A DNA stretch of 47,777 bases, from assembly GCA_018267875.1 (NCBI GenBank), contig JAFDXP010000077.1, positions 1 through 47,777 on the forward strand, in the 5' to 3' direction. The position numbers and the translations under genes are program-made. Source of the DNA: Bacteroidota bacterium. Lineage in GTDB: Bacteria > Bacteroidota > Bacteroidia > Chitinophagales > Chitinophagaceae. The notes below the pieces were generated by a model. The model ran no database searches, was not told the origin of the DNA, and was given only the letters and a program-made list of their open reading frames with translations. Shown in pieces: positions 25,934-35,583 of the stretch; the first letter of the stretch is position 1, and the number at the start of each line of letters is the position of its first letter.

Positions 25934-28828
25934 ATGAAATATATACTCACAATAATGCTTGCATTTGCATTTTTATTGAATGCAAATGCACAAACGACAA
26001 AAACAATCTACACCTGCCCAATGCACCCCGAAGTGCAGCAGGCTGCACCAGGCAAATGCCCAAAATGCGGAATGGATTTGGTAGCAAAAAAAGTGACTGT
26101 AAAAGCAGCTGCAAAACCTGTTCAAAATCCACCGGCAAAAAAACCTGCACCGAAGGCAGCACCTACAAAAAAGGATATGCCACCAATGAAGGATATGCAA
26201 AAGCCCACAGCCGAAATGCAGCACAATCAAATGCCTGCAATGCCTGAAGCTGATGTAAAATATACTTGCCCAATGCACGCCGAAGTCGTTTCAGATAAGC
26301 CAGGCTCTTGCCCTAAGTGCGGAATGGATTTAGTGCAAAAGAAAAAAGAAAATAATCAAAACAAATCCCACCAGATGCACACCGATTTTAGTGCAGATGA
26401 AAATGCGGATAAAATTTCTTTTCAAGGCAAAACAGTCCGTTACGATTTGTATGTAACGGATACAACGGTAAATTTCACAGGCAAAAAACGCCACGCTTAT
26501 GCCATTAATGGTCAAATTCCAGCACCTGTTTTGTACTTCACAGAAGGCGACACAGCCGAAATTTATTTGCACAATCGCTTAAAGAAGGAAGAAACTTCCC
26601 TGCATTGGCACGGTGTAATATTGCCCAATTGGGAAGATGGTGTTCCCTATCTTACCACTAAGAGAATAGGTCCAGGCGAAACCCATTTGTACAAATTTAA
26701 AGTAGTGCAAAACGGCACTTATTGGTATCATTCACACAGCGGTTTGCAGGAGCAGGCAGGCTTGTATGGCACATTGATTTTTCGCAAGCGAGATGATGGA
26801 GCAATGGAAAATAAATATGCCGCCGTGTTGCCATTAATGCTTAGCGAATGGACAGATGAAAAGCCTAATCAGGTGATGAGAAGGCTTCATACTGCCAACG
26901 ATTGGTATGCCATTAAAAAAGGAAGTGTGCAGAGCTACGCCGAAGCCATAAAACACAATGCATTCGGTACGAAGCTAAAAAACGAATGGCTGCGGATGAA
27001 AGCAATGGATGTCAGCGATGTGTACTACGATAAATTCCTTATCAATGGTAAAACGGAACAAACAATAGAAACGGTTCCTTCCCCCCTCTCCTTCGGAGAG
27101 GGGTCGGGGGTGAGGCTAAAGGCAGGCGATAAAGTAAGGTTAAGAGTGGTAAATGGCGGAGCTTCCAGTTATTTTTGGTTGAACTATGGCGGTGGAAAAA
27201 TTACAGTAGTAGCCAATGATGGCAACGATGTAGAGCCGGTAGAAGTAGATAGGCTGATTGTGGGCGTTTCAGAAACCTATGATGTGGTAGTAACCATTCC
27301 CGAAAATATGAGATACGAATTTAGAGCCACACCAGAAGACAGAACAAAGTACGCTTCCATTTGGTTAGGAAGTGGAATGAAAATGCCTGCCCCTGAATTA
27401 CCCAGATTGAATTATTTTGAAGGAATGAAGATGATGAACGATATGATGAAGATGAACGGCGATATGAAGGATATGGGTATGAATATGAGCCTGCAAACGA
27501 TGGATATGAACCAGGTAATGTATCCCGAACTGCACGGCAGCCAGCCAATGAAACACGATATGGGAAATATGGAACAATCTGCAACACCTCAAGACCATTC
27601 AATGCATAATATGGCTTCAACAGATACCGCTAAAATCCAAGACCATTCAATGCACCCAATGCAACAATACACTTGTCCAATGCACCCCGAAGTGGTATCC
27701 GATAAACCCGGTAAATGCCCTAAATGTGGAATGGCTTTAGTACCAAAAGCCCCCTCTCCTTCGGAGAGGGCGGGGGGTGAGGCTCACGAAAAAATGGATA
27801 TGTCCACTGTAAATGGTATTCGCACTTTAAATTACGACTTACTAAAATCACCCGAAAAGACAGCCTTTCCGCCAGATGCACCTGTTCATAAAATTCATTT
27901 CACATTAGAAGGAAATATGAACCGTTATTTATGGTCTTTAGATAATAAAACCGTATTGGAAACAGATAAAATAATGATAAAAAAAGGCGAGATATTACGG
28001 TTGGTATTAACCAACAATTCTATGATGCGCCACCCAATGCACCTGCACGGTCACGATTTTAGGGTACTCAATTCCAAAGGCGAATATTCACCGCTAAAAA
28101 ATGTGATTGACATATTGCCAATGGAAACCGATACTATTGAATTTGCAGCAAACCAAGATGGAGATTGGTTTTTCCATTGCCACATATTGTATCATATGAT
28201 GGCAGGAATGGGTAGGATTTTCAGCTATCAAAATTCAGAGCCAAATCCCCAGCTACCCAATAAAGCCGAAGCGTGGCGCTTGTTCAAAAAAGATAATAGA
28301 ATGACAGCATTCAAAGCACAGGTAGGTCTTGAAAGCAACGGTAGCGATGGCGAATTTATGTGGATGAGCCACAGATATGCATTGAACGGAGATTGGCACA
28401 TTGGCATAAAACCCGAACACGGATATGAAGGCAGCCTCATATTCGGCAGGTATTTAGGCAAAATGCAATGGGCATATCCCTACATTGGTGCACAATACAG
28501 GTACAAACCAAAGAGCCACAGCATTGAGAAAAATCTTTTCGGGCAGGAAACCATTCATAAAAATTATTGGGCACCCGTTGCAGGTTTTCAGTACACATTA
28601 CCGTGGTTAATTGTAGCCGATGCAAGGATTGATATGTACGGAAAAATTCGCTTTCAGCTAATGCGTGAAGACATTCCCATTACCCCTCGTTTACGCTTCA
28701 ATTGGATGGTAAATACCGACAAAGAATATATGGTAGGCTTCCGCTACATTACCACAAAATGGCTTGCCTTGTCCACCCATTACGATAGCGATATGGGCTA
28801 TGGTGCAGGCATTACGATAATCTATTAA
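25934..28828 (+). CDS. Very large multicopper oxidase with three metal-binding repeats and a C-terminal barrel-like domain
   Basis: A 964-residue protein: signal peptide (1-20); two CPMHxEV...CPKCGM metal-binding domains (~26-50 and ~108-135); cupredoxin domains with LHWHGV (~223) and WYHSHSG (~263); a Met-rich segment (~495-570); a third CPMHPEV domain (~577-605); and the C-terminal cupredoxin with HPMHLHGHDF (~700) and HCHILYHMMAGMG (~747). From ~776 on the sequence changes to alternating aromatic strands (IGIKPEHGYEGSLIFGRYLG, YPYIGAQYRYK) like a CopB outer-membrane barrel. It probably oxidises Cu(I) to Cu(II) in the periplasm. Two intragenic palindromic repeats encode PSPLSFGEG and PSPSERAGG. 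Confidence 0.92.
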   Translation: MKYILTIMLAFAFLLNANAQTTKTIYTCPMHPEVQQAAPGKCPKCGMDLVAKKVTVKAAAKPVQNPPAKKPAPKAAPTKKDMPPMKDMQKPTAEMQHNQMPAMPEADVKYTCPMHAEVVSDKPGSCPKCGMDLVQKKKENNQNKSHQMHTDFSADENADKISFQGKTVRYDLYVTDTTVNFTGKKRHAYAINGQIPAPVLYFTEGDTAEIYLHNRLKKEETSLHWHGVILPNWEDGVPYLTTKRIGPGETHLYKFKVVQNGTYWYHSHSGLQEQAGLYGTLIFRKRDDGAMENKYAAVLPLMLSEWTDEKPNQVMRRLHTANDWYAIKKGSVQSYAEAIKHNAFGTKLKNEWLRMKAMDVSDVYYDKFLINGKTEQTIETVPSPLSFGEGSGVRLKAGDKVRLRVVNGGASSYFWLNYGGGKITVVANDGNDVEPVEVDRLIVGVSETYDVVVTIPENMRYEFRATPEDRTKYASIWLGSGMKMPAPELPRLNYFEGMKMMNDMMKMNGDMKDMGMNMSLQTMDMNQVMYPELHGSQPMKHDMGNMEQSATPQDHSMHNMASTDTAKIQDHSMHPMQQYTCPMHPEVVSDKPGKCPKCGMALVPKAPSPSERAGGEAHEKMDMSTVNGIRTLNYDLLKSPEKTAFPPDAPVHKIHFTLEGNMNRYLWSLDNKTVLETDKIMIKKGEILRLVLTNNSMMRHPMHLHGHDFRVLNSKGEYSPLKNVIDILPMETDTIEFAANQDGDWFFHCHILYHMMAGMGRIFSYQNSEPNPQLPNKAEAWRLFKKDNRMTAFKAQVGLESNGSDGEFMWMSHRYALNGDWHIGIKPEHGYEGSLIFGRYLGKMQWAYPYIGAQYRYKPKSHSIEKNLFGQETIHKNYWAPVAGFQYTLPWLIVADARIDMYGKIRFQLMREDIPITPRLRFNWMVNTDKEYMVGFRYITTKWLALSTHYDSDMGYGAGITIIY
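27081..27116 (+). repeat. Intragenic palindromic repeat, copy 1
   Basis: CCCCTCTCC-TTC-GGAGAGGGG (27083-27103) is a perfect hairpin followed by TCGGGGGTGAGGCT. It is read in frame inside the oxidase gene as SPLSFGEGSGVR. The same module recurs at 27750-27784. It belongs to a palindromic repeat type I know as scattered in Bacteroidota genomes. Confidence 0.8.
27750..27784 (+). repeat. Intragenic palindromic repeat, copy 2
   Basis: CCCTCTCC-TTC-GGAGAGGG (27752-27770) followed by CGGGGGGTGAGGCT. It is translated in a different frame from copy 1, giving SPSERAGGEA. It sits just after the third metal-binding domain, in a linker. Confidence 0.8.
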
Positions 28829-28850
28829 ACAAGTAAAATCAAAAAAATAG

Positions 28851-28879
28851 AATGCAGGTTTCAACGCCTGCATTTTTTA
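28851..28879 (+). terminator. Intrinsic terminator after the multicopper oxidase
   Basis: AATGCAGG and CCTGCATT pair across an 8-nt loop, followed by six T residues. It marks the end of the HMA-to-oxidase transcription unit. Confidence 0.82.
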
Positions 28880-28981
28880 AAATTTAGCAACGCAATCACG
28901 CCTGTGATGACTACACCCTCTGCAACACCATTGCATTTAAAAACTTGCATAACTCAATTGCAGAATTTACCTTTGCCCCTT

Positions 28982-29302
28982 GTGAAAATAATTGCATTCA
29001 TATTTAGCCTGTATATTTTGCTGCTGTCGGGTATGCCCTGCACAGATGCACAGGATTGCAATTTACCCACAACCACGCAGGTTTCAACAACGCAAAACCA
29101 CGGCAACCACCAGCACGAGAGCGAGCATTGCCCGCCCCTTTGCCATTGTTCCTGTTGCAGTGTTGCAGTGTCCAAAATGCCGTTGCTTACAATATCCTAT
29201 TTGAAGCCAGCCACTATTTCAAAGCAAAAAACTTCTTTCTATCAATCCCACCACCTCACAGGCTTTTTAGAAGCCGTTTGGCAGCCGCCCAAATATTGTT
29301 AA
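28982..29302 (+). CDS. DUF6660-like small His/Cys-rich exported protein
   Basis: From GTG 28982 the product is 106 residues: signal-like KIIAFIFSLYILLLSGMPCTDAQD, a His-rich stretch (NHGNHQHESEHCPPLCHCSCCSV) and a poorly conserved tail. An in-frame GTG/ATG at 28904/28907 would add 26 residues ahead of the signal segment, which is unlike the family as I recall it. The CPPLCHCSCC cluster strongly suggests metal binding in the periplasm. It precedes the CusA-type pump. Start choice is uncertain. Confidence 0.65.
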   Translation: MKIIAFIFSLYILLLSGMPCTDAQDCNLPTTTQVSTTQNHGNHQHESEHCPPLCHCSCCSVAVSKMPLLTISYLKPATISKQKTSFYQSHHLTGFLEAVWQPPKYC

Positions 29303-29389
29303 GCTGAATTTTTAATTCAATGATGCTGTATTGCGTAGCATTACAGTCATTTACTATTTCAAAAAATCAATCAGTTTAACAATGAAAGT

Positions 29390-32300
29390 ATGCTTAATAA
29401 AATTATTGGCTTTAGTATAAAGCACAAGTTCCTTATAGGGCTATTTACCTTAGGACTAATTATATGGGGTATTTGGAGTGCAGCCAGATTACCCATTGAT
29501 GCAGTACCGGATATTACCAACAATCAGGTACAAATCATAACGCTTACACCAACCTTAGCAGCGCAGGAAACGGAACAATTAGTTACTTATCCTATTGAGC
29601 AAAGTATGGCTAACATTCCAGGCCTTATTGAGCTACGCTCAATTTCTCGTTTCGGCCTATCTGTTATTACTGCCGTGTTCAAAGACGAAATGGATATTTA
29701 CTTCGCCCGCCAGCTCGTAAATGAAAAATTAAAAGAAGCCGAAGAGAAAATTCCCAATGGAATAGGCAGGCCAGAACTTGCACCGGTTAGTACAGGGCTT
29801 GGAGAGATATACCAATATGTACTTCACCCAAAAAAAGGCGCAGAAGATAAATATTCCGCAATGGATTTGCGCACAATGCAGGATTGGATTGTTGCCCGGC
29901 AATTATATGGTACAGCAGGTATCGCAGAAGTAAATAGTTTTGGCGGTTTGCTAAAGCAATATGAAGTAGCAGTAAACCCTTACCGCCTCAAAGCAATGAA
30001 TGTAACCATTGCAGAAATCTTCAATGCATTAGGAAAAAACAACGAAAATACAGGCGGCGCATACATTGACAAAAAGCCTAACGCCTATTTTATCCGTGGC
30101 ATTGGCTTGGTAAGTTCATTGGATGATATACGAAACACGGTAATAAAAACGCCAGGCGGCGTTCCTATTCTTATAAAAGATGTTGCTGATGTAGGTTTTG
30201 GAAATGCTGTTCGTTATGGTGCCGTTACCTACAATGGTGAAAAGGAAGCAGTAGGCGGGATAGTAATGATGCTAAAGGGCGAAAACAGCGCTGATGTGGT
30301 TAGCAGGGTAAAAGAGAAAATATCTACTATTCAAAAATCGCTGCCAAATGATGTGGTGATAGAGCCTTTTATAGACCGCACAGATTTGGTGAGCCGGGCT
30401 ATCAATACGGTAAAAACGAACCTCATAGAAGGGGCGCTAATCGTCATTTTTGTATTAGTTCTTTTCTTAGGAAATCTAAGAGCCGGGCTTATTGTAGCTT
30501 CCGCTATTCCCTTATCAATGCTTTTTGCTTTGGGTATGATGAACCTCTTTGGGGTAAGTGGAAACCTAATGAGTTTAGGAGCGATAGATTTTGGATTAAT
30601 TGTGGATGGTGCGGTAATTATTGTAGAAGCCAGCCTGCATTATTTGGGCTTGAAACCAGCCGGTAAACTCACACAACAGCAAATGGATGAAGCCGTCGGA
30701 AGCAGTGCCAAAAAAATGATGAGTTCCGCAGCCTTCGGACAAATAATTATTCTCATTGTTTATCTGCCTATCCTTTCATTACAGGGTATTGAAGGCAAAA
30801 TGTTCCGGCCAATGGCAGAAACGGTGGCGTTCGCCATTCTTGGAGCGCTCATTTTGTCCCTTACCTATATCCCTATGATGACTTCTTTATTCCTATCAAA
30901 GAATATAAAACACAAAAAAACTTTTGCAGATAAAATGATGGATAAACTGCAACGGTGGTACACGCCTTTGTTACAAAAAGTCATTCGTGTAAAGTATGCA
31001 ATAGTAGGTGCGTCTTTCGCATTGCTAATGATTGCATTTGTTTTTTTCAGCAGAATGGGTGGTGAGTTTATCCCGCAATTGCAGGAAGGTGATTTTGCCG
31101 TGCATTGTATTTTACCACAAGGCACTTCTCTATCGCAAAGCATTGAAACCTCAATGCAGGCAAGCCGCATTTTAAAGGCCTTTCCGGAAGTAAAAACTGT
31201 AGTAGGTAAAACAGGTAGCGCAGAAGTGCCAACAGACCCTATGCCCCCCGAAGCTACAGACCTGATGGTAACCTTAAAGCCGAAAAAAGAATGGAAATCT
31301 TCAAAGAGCTATAATGAGTTGGCCGCGGAAATGATGGAAAAGTTAGAAATGATACCCGGCGTTTTCTTTGAAGTTTCACAACCTATACAAATGCGGTTTA
31401 ACGAATTAATGACAGGTGTAAGGCAGGATGTAGCCATAAAAATATTTGGAGAAAATATTGATACCCTTGCGGCAATCGCACCAAAGGTTGCAGCAGTAGT
31501 GCAGCAGGTAAATGGAGCTACCGAACCACAAATAGAGCAGACCACAGGCTTACCGCAAATCACTATTCAGTACGACAGGGCAAGATTAGCTTCCTACGGG
31601 TTAAATATTGAAGATATTAATCACACCGTGAGTACTGCTTTTGCAGGGCAAGCAGCAGGTGTTGTGTTTGAAGATGAAAAGAAGTTTGACTTGGTAGTAA
31701 GGTTAGATAGTGTAAGCCGAAATTCTATTGATGATGTGAGTAACCTTTTTATATCAACGCCTGAAGGAGTACAAATTCCTCTATCGCAGGTAGCTACAGT
31801 TGCCTTCAAGGAAGGACCTGCACAAATTAGCCGTGAAGATGGAAAGCGCAGAATAGTAGTTGGTTTCAATGTACGGAACAGAGATGTTGAAACAGTTGTA
31901 GAAGACATTCAACAAAAACTTTCAAAAGCAAACCTGCTGCCTTCAGGCTACTTCTACACTTATGGCGGCACATTTGAAAACTTAAAAGAAGCTTCGGCAC
32001 GATTGAAATTTGCTGTTCCTTTAGCATTAGCATTAATATTCCTATTGCTCTACTTCACATTTGGTTCGGTTAAAGAAAGCTTACTCATTTTTACTGCCAT
32101 TCCAATGAGCGCCATTGGTGGTGTGTTTGCATTATTGCTAAGGGGAATGCCATTTAGTATTTCGGCAGGAGTTGGTTTTATTGCTTTGTTTGGTGTAGCG
32201 GTACTGAATGGAATTGTACTAATCAGCACTTTTAAAGACCTTGCAAAAGAAGGAATGCAAGATGTTGTTCAACGAGTGATTGAAGGAACAAAAATGAGAT

Positions 32301-33703
32301 TGCGTCCCGTATTGATGACGGCAGCGGTAGCTTCACTCGGTTTCCTTCCAATGGCCATTAGCACGGGTTCAGGAGCAGAAGTTCAAAGACCATTAGCCAC
32401 TGTTGTAATAGGCGGTTTAATTACAGCAACATTTTTAACCTTATTTGTTTTACCCGTTTTATATATTTTGTTCAATACCAAAATCAATTTTAAGCGTAAT
32501 AATAAATTGGGTGTAAAAGCAGTGTTGATGGTGTTTCTTTCGTTTTGCAGTTTTAATGCTATGGCTCAGCAAAGGATAGCACCTGAACAAGCAGTAAACA
32601 TTGCGTTTAATAATAATCTTCAATACAGCGTCAACAAAGCACAGGTTTCCAAGGCAACTTACGACATTACCGCCTCAAAGGAAATTCCTAAAACAGGTGT
32701 TTTTGTTGAAAATGAAGATATGCGCCCAAGCGACCCTAAAGGTGTTTTGAAAATTGGTGTATCGCAAAATTTTGTTTGGCCGGGCTTATACAAAGCCCGT
32801 AGGCAATATTTTGAAGAGCAGTTGAAATATTACGAAATGAACAAAGCTATGCTTGATGCCGTAATACGCAAGGAAGTAAACAATGCCTATTATCAACTTT
32901 GGTATTTACAGGATATAAGCACATTATACCAAAGGTTGGATACTATGTATTCTTCAATGTATAAAGCAGCCGACCTTATGGTAAAGACGGGTGAAGCAGC
33001 GGGTCTTGACAGAATATCCGCCGAAGTAAAAATGAAAGAGCTAAAAGCGCAATTGCAGCAAAATAAAAAGAACATAACCCTGCAACAACAACAGCTAAGT
33101 ATGCTGCTTAATACAGATACAATGTATCTGCCGCTTACCAAGCCTTTGGAAAAATTATCGTACACTGTTTCTATGGCAGAAGGCCAGCACCCTTCTTTGG
33201 CCTTGCAACAGCAAAATATCAACATTGCCAATGCAAATATCAGTGTACAGCAAAACACCAATAAGCCAGAGTTTTCAGGTCGTCTATTTTCGCAGAGATT
33301 ATATGGTGCAAAAGACCCCTATACAGGGTTTTCGGTTACAGCAGCTTTTCCTCTTTTTGGCAAAGCAGCATACCGTAGCAAAGTATTGGCTGCAAAAGCA
33401 GAAGTAGAAATGCAGCAACAACAATTATCTTATCAGCAATTACAGTTTAATACCCAGCGGAATAATGCCGTTGTAGAAATTGAGCGGGCAAATGAAATGT
33501 TGCTTTTTTATGAAAATTCGGGGCTAAAGCAATCCGAAGAAATCATAAAAGCTGCTTTACTAAGTTATCAGGCAGGCGAAATCAGCTTTGCAGAAATGTC
33601 GCAGTTTTTTACCCAAGCCATTGATATTAAGAAAAACTATTTACAGGCATTAAACGAATACAACCAATCAGTCATTCAGTACAAATATTATCTCAATCAA
33701 TAA
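29390..33703 (+). CDS. cusA: CusA/CzcA heavy-metal RND pump fused to a TolC-like outer-membrane domain
   Basis: A 1437-residue protein. Residues ~1-1040 are an HME-type RND transporter with twelve transmembrane segments and the proton-relay text AIDFGLIVDGAVIIVEA. Residues ~1062-1437 form a CzcC/TolC outer-membrane channel domain (EQAVNIAFNNNLQYSVNKAQVSKATYD, long coiled coils). Between them is a basic stretch and a hydrophobic segment ending in AMA|Q (near 1059) that looks like an internal signal peptide. With the adaptor downstream it would move copper/silver (or zinc) out of the periplasm. RND-TolC fusions are known in Bacteroidota. Confidence 0.93.
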   Translation: MLNKIIGFSIKHKFLIGLFTLGLIIWGIWSAARLPIDAVPDITNNQVQIITLTPTLAAQETEQLVTYPIEQSMANIPGLIELRSISRFGLSVITAVFKDEMDIYFARQLVNEKLKEAEEKIPNGIGRPELAPVSTGLGEIYQYVLHPKKGAEDKYSAMDLRTMQDWIVARQLYGTAGIAEVNSFGGLLKQYEVAVNPYRLKAMNVTIAEIFNALGKNNENTGGAYIDKKPNAYFIRGIGLVSSLDDIRNTVIKTPGGVPILIKDVADVGFGNAVRYGAVTYNGEKEAVGGIVMMLKGENSADVVSRVKEKISTIQKSLPNDVVIEPFIDRTDLVSRAINTVKTNLIEGALIVIFVLVLFLGNLRAGLIVASAIPLSMLFALGMMNLFGVSGNLMSLGAIDFGLIVDGAVIIVEASLHYLGLKPAGKLTQQQMDEAVGSSAKKMMSSAAFGQIIILIVYLPILSLQGIEGKMFRPMAETVAFAILGALILSLTYIPMMTSLFLSKNIKHKKTFADKMMDKLQRWYTPLLQKVIRVKYAIVGASFALLMIAFVFFSRMGGEFIPQLQEGDFAVHCILPQGTSLSQSIETSMQASRILKAFPEVKTVVGKTGSAEVPTDPMPPEATDLMVTLKPKKEWKSSKSYNELAAEMMEKLEMIPGVFFEVSQPIQMRFNELMTGVRQDVAIKIFGENIDTLAAIAPKVAAVVQQVNGATEPQIEQTTGLPQITIQYDRARLASYGLNIEDINHTVSTAFAGQAAGVVFEDEKKFDLVVRLDSVSRNSIDDVSNLFISTPEGVQIPLSQVATVAFKEGPAQISREDGKRRIVVGFNVRNRDVETVVEDIQQKLSKANLLPSGYFYTYGGTFENLKEASARLKFAVPLALALIFLLLYFTFGSVKESLLIFTAIPMSAIGGVFALLLRGMPFSISAGVGFIALFGVAVLNGIVLISTFKDLAKEGMQDVVQRVIEGTKMRLRPVLMTAAVASLGFLPMAISTGSGAEVQRPLATVVIGGLITATFLTLFVLPVLYILFNTKINFKRNNKLGVKAVLMVFLSFCSFNAMAQQRIAPEQAVNIAFNNNLQYSVNKAQVSKATYDITASKEIPKTGVFVENEDMRPSDPKGVLKIGVSQNFVWPGLYKARRQYFEEQLKYYEMNKAMLDAVIRKEVNNAYYQLWYLQDISTLYQRLDTMYSSMYKAADLMVKTGEAAGLDRISAEVKMKELKAQLQQNKKNITLQQQQLSMLLNTDTMYLPLTKPLEKLSYTVSMAEGQHPSLALQQQNINIANANISVQQNTNKPEFSGRLFSQRLYGAKDPYTGFSVTAAFPLFGKAAYRSKVLAAKAEVEMQQQQLSYQQLQFNTQRNNAVVEIERANEMLLFYENSGLKQSEEIIKAALLSYQAGEISFAEMSQFFTQAIDIKKNYLQALNEYNQSVIQYKYYLNQ

Positions 33704-33712
33704 AATAAAAAA

Positions 33713-34972
33713 ATGAAATATTATTTTTTAATTCTTCAATTAATAATCGGTGTATGCTTGTTTTCAAGCTGCAAGAATAATTCCGAAAACCCGGAAACAA
33801 AAACTGAAGCAGCGGAAGAAGCGCATAATGAACACGAAAACGAAAATGTGGTTTCGCTTTCTACAGAACAAATTAAAACCATTGGAATTGAATTAGGAAG
33901 TATAGAAAGTAAAGAACTTACCAATGCCGTAAAGGTAAACGGAATGCTTACTGTACCTAATCAAAACAAAGCATTTGTAACACCGGCTTATAGTGGTGTT
34001 GTAAAATCATTGAATGTACAGCCGGGAAACTTTGTTTCAAAAGGTCAAACTATTGCCACTATTACCAATCCCGATTTAATACAAATGCAACAGCAATTAC
34101 AACAAGTGAATGCTCAAATAAAATTGGCTGAAATAGAAGTTAATCGCCAAAAGCAATTGGTTGAAGGCAATGCTGCGCCACTAAAAAGGCTGCAACAAGC
34201 CCAAACGGAATTGGCTACGTTAAGAAGCCAGCGTTCAGGTTTGCAAAAGCAATTGGGAAGCATAGGAGCTTCGCAAAATTATTCTTCTTTATTAGCTGTA
34301 AAAGCACCTATTAGCGGCACAATTAGTAAGGTAATAGCACAGATTGGAAGCAATGTAGATATGGCTTCACCCATTGCGGAAATCGTAAGCAATGCACAAC
34401 TGCATTTAGATATTTATGTGTATGAAAAAGACTTGCCAAAAGTTAAAGCAGGACAAACCATACACTTCACGCTAACTAATAATCCGGGTGTAGAATACGA
34501 TGCACAAATCTATTCCATAGGTTCTGCATTTGAAGGAGATAGCAAAACCATTCCTGTTCACGCCAGAGTTACGGGCAATAAGTATGGATTGATAGATGGA
34601 ATGAGCGTTACCGCAATGATTAGTTTAGACCGAAATATAGGCGCAGCCGTTCCTAACGATGCAATTGTAAATAATAAAGGACAAGATTACATTTTTATTG
34701 TTACAGATAGGCATTCGGAAGATGAACACAAAAGCGAAAATCCAAACGAAAAAGAAGACCCGCATAACCACAAGGAAGCTGATAAGCCGAAAAGCACAGT
34801 TGATGAAATCACTTTTGAGCGTATCCCAATAGCCAAGGGAACTTCTGATTTGGGTTATACACAAATTACTGCATTAAAGGAAATTCCACAGGGTGCAAAA
34901 ATCGTAACTAAGAATGCTTTTTTCGTTATGGCTAAAATCGTTAATGCAGGAGAAGGAGAACACGGACACTAA
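33713..34972 (+). CDS. cusB: RND periplasmic adaptor (CusB/CzcB family)
   Basis: A 419-residue lipoprotein (lipobox LFSSC) with an acidic/His-rich N-terminus. A biotinyl-lipoyl half-motif (GVVKSLNVQPGNFVSKGQTIATI) is followed by a coiled-coil hairpin rich in Gln (~130-185), the second lipoyl half (KAPISGTISKVIAQIGSNVDMAS) and a beta-barrel domain. A His/Asp/Glu-rich insertion (SEDEHKSENPNEKEDPHNHKE) near residue 340 and the C-terminal EGEHGH are probable metal-binding additions. It joins the RND part to the TolC part of the upstream fusion protein. Confidence 0.93.
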   Translation: MKYYFLILQLIIGVCLFSSCKNNSENPETKTEAAEEAHNEHENENVVSLSTEQIKTIGIELGSIESKELTNAVKVNGMLTVPNQNKAFVTPAYSGVVKSLNVQPGNFVSKGQTIATITNPDLIQMQQQLQQVNAQIKLAEIEVNRQKQLVEGNAAPLKRLQQAQTELATLRSQRSGLQKQLGSIGASQNYSSLLAVKAPISGTISKVIAQIGSNVDMASPIAEIVSNAQLHLDIYVYEKDLPKVKAGQTIHFTLTNNPGVEYDAQIYSIGSAFEGDSKTIPVHARVTGNKYGLIDGMSVTAMISLDRNIGAAVPNDAIVNNKGQDYIFIVTDRHSEDEHKSENPNEKEDPHNHKEADKPKSTVDEITFERIPIAKGTSDLGYTQITALKEIPQGAKIVTKNAFFVMAKIVNAGEGEHGH

Positions 34973-34986
34973 AAATTGTATAAATT

Positions 34987-35583
34987 ATGAATGATTTTCT
35001 AAGATATTACCTGCCCATTTTCTATGCTCTTGTATTGCTTTTTGCATTTGTAATACCCTCATACCGTACATACAAAAGCACGGGTATTAACCCAATTACT
35101 TTTGGAAAAGAACCCAATGCACATAACTATATTGGCAATGTGATGAAAGTATTGTTAGCCGCATTGTTTGTTGTAATACTAATGTACAGCTTTGGGAATA
35201 TTTATCAATTTACTATCCCTATACCTTATTTACAAAATCTAAATATTCATTTTGTCGGACTAATTCTAATCCACATTTCTTTAATATGGATAATCATTGC
35301 GCAAGTGCAAATGAGCAATAGTTGGCGCATTGGTATTGATGAGCAAAACAATACGGATTTGGTAACCAATGGACTGTTTTCTATTAGCAGAAACCCTGTT
35401 TTTTTAGGAATGATTATTTGCGTGGCAGGATTGTTTCTTGTTATCGCCAATGCTATTTCCTTTTGCATTTTGGTTACTACTTATATTGTTATCCAAATAC
35501 AAATAAGGTTAGAAGAAGAGTTTCTGAAAAAGCAACACGGTGAGCAATACATTTCCTATCAATCTAAAACAAGAAGATTATAA
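34987..35583 (+). CDS. Isoprenylcysteine carboxyl methyltransferase-family membrane protein
   Basis: A 198-residue protein with four or five transmembrane helices and the C-terminal signature GLFSISRNPVFLGMIICVAG...LEEEFLKKQHGEQYISYQ of the ICMT/PEMT-like methyltransferase fold, which binds S-adenosylmethionine. Bacterial members have no proven substrate. They recur beside heavy-metal pumps, as here between cusB and the zinc-type ATPase. The stop overlaps the next start. Confidence 0.85.
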   Translation: MNDFLRYYLPIFYALVLLFAFVIPSYRTYKSTGINPITFGKEPNAHNYIGNVMKVLLAALFVVILMYSFGNIYQFTIPIPYLQNLNIHFVGLILIHISLIWIIIAQVQMSNSWRIGIDEQNNTDLVTNGLFSISRNPVFLGMIICVAGLFLVIANAISFCILVTTYIVIQIQIRLEEEFLKKQHGEQYISYQSKTRRL

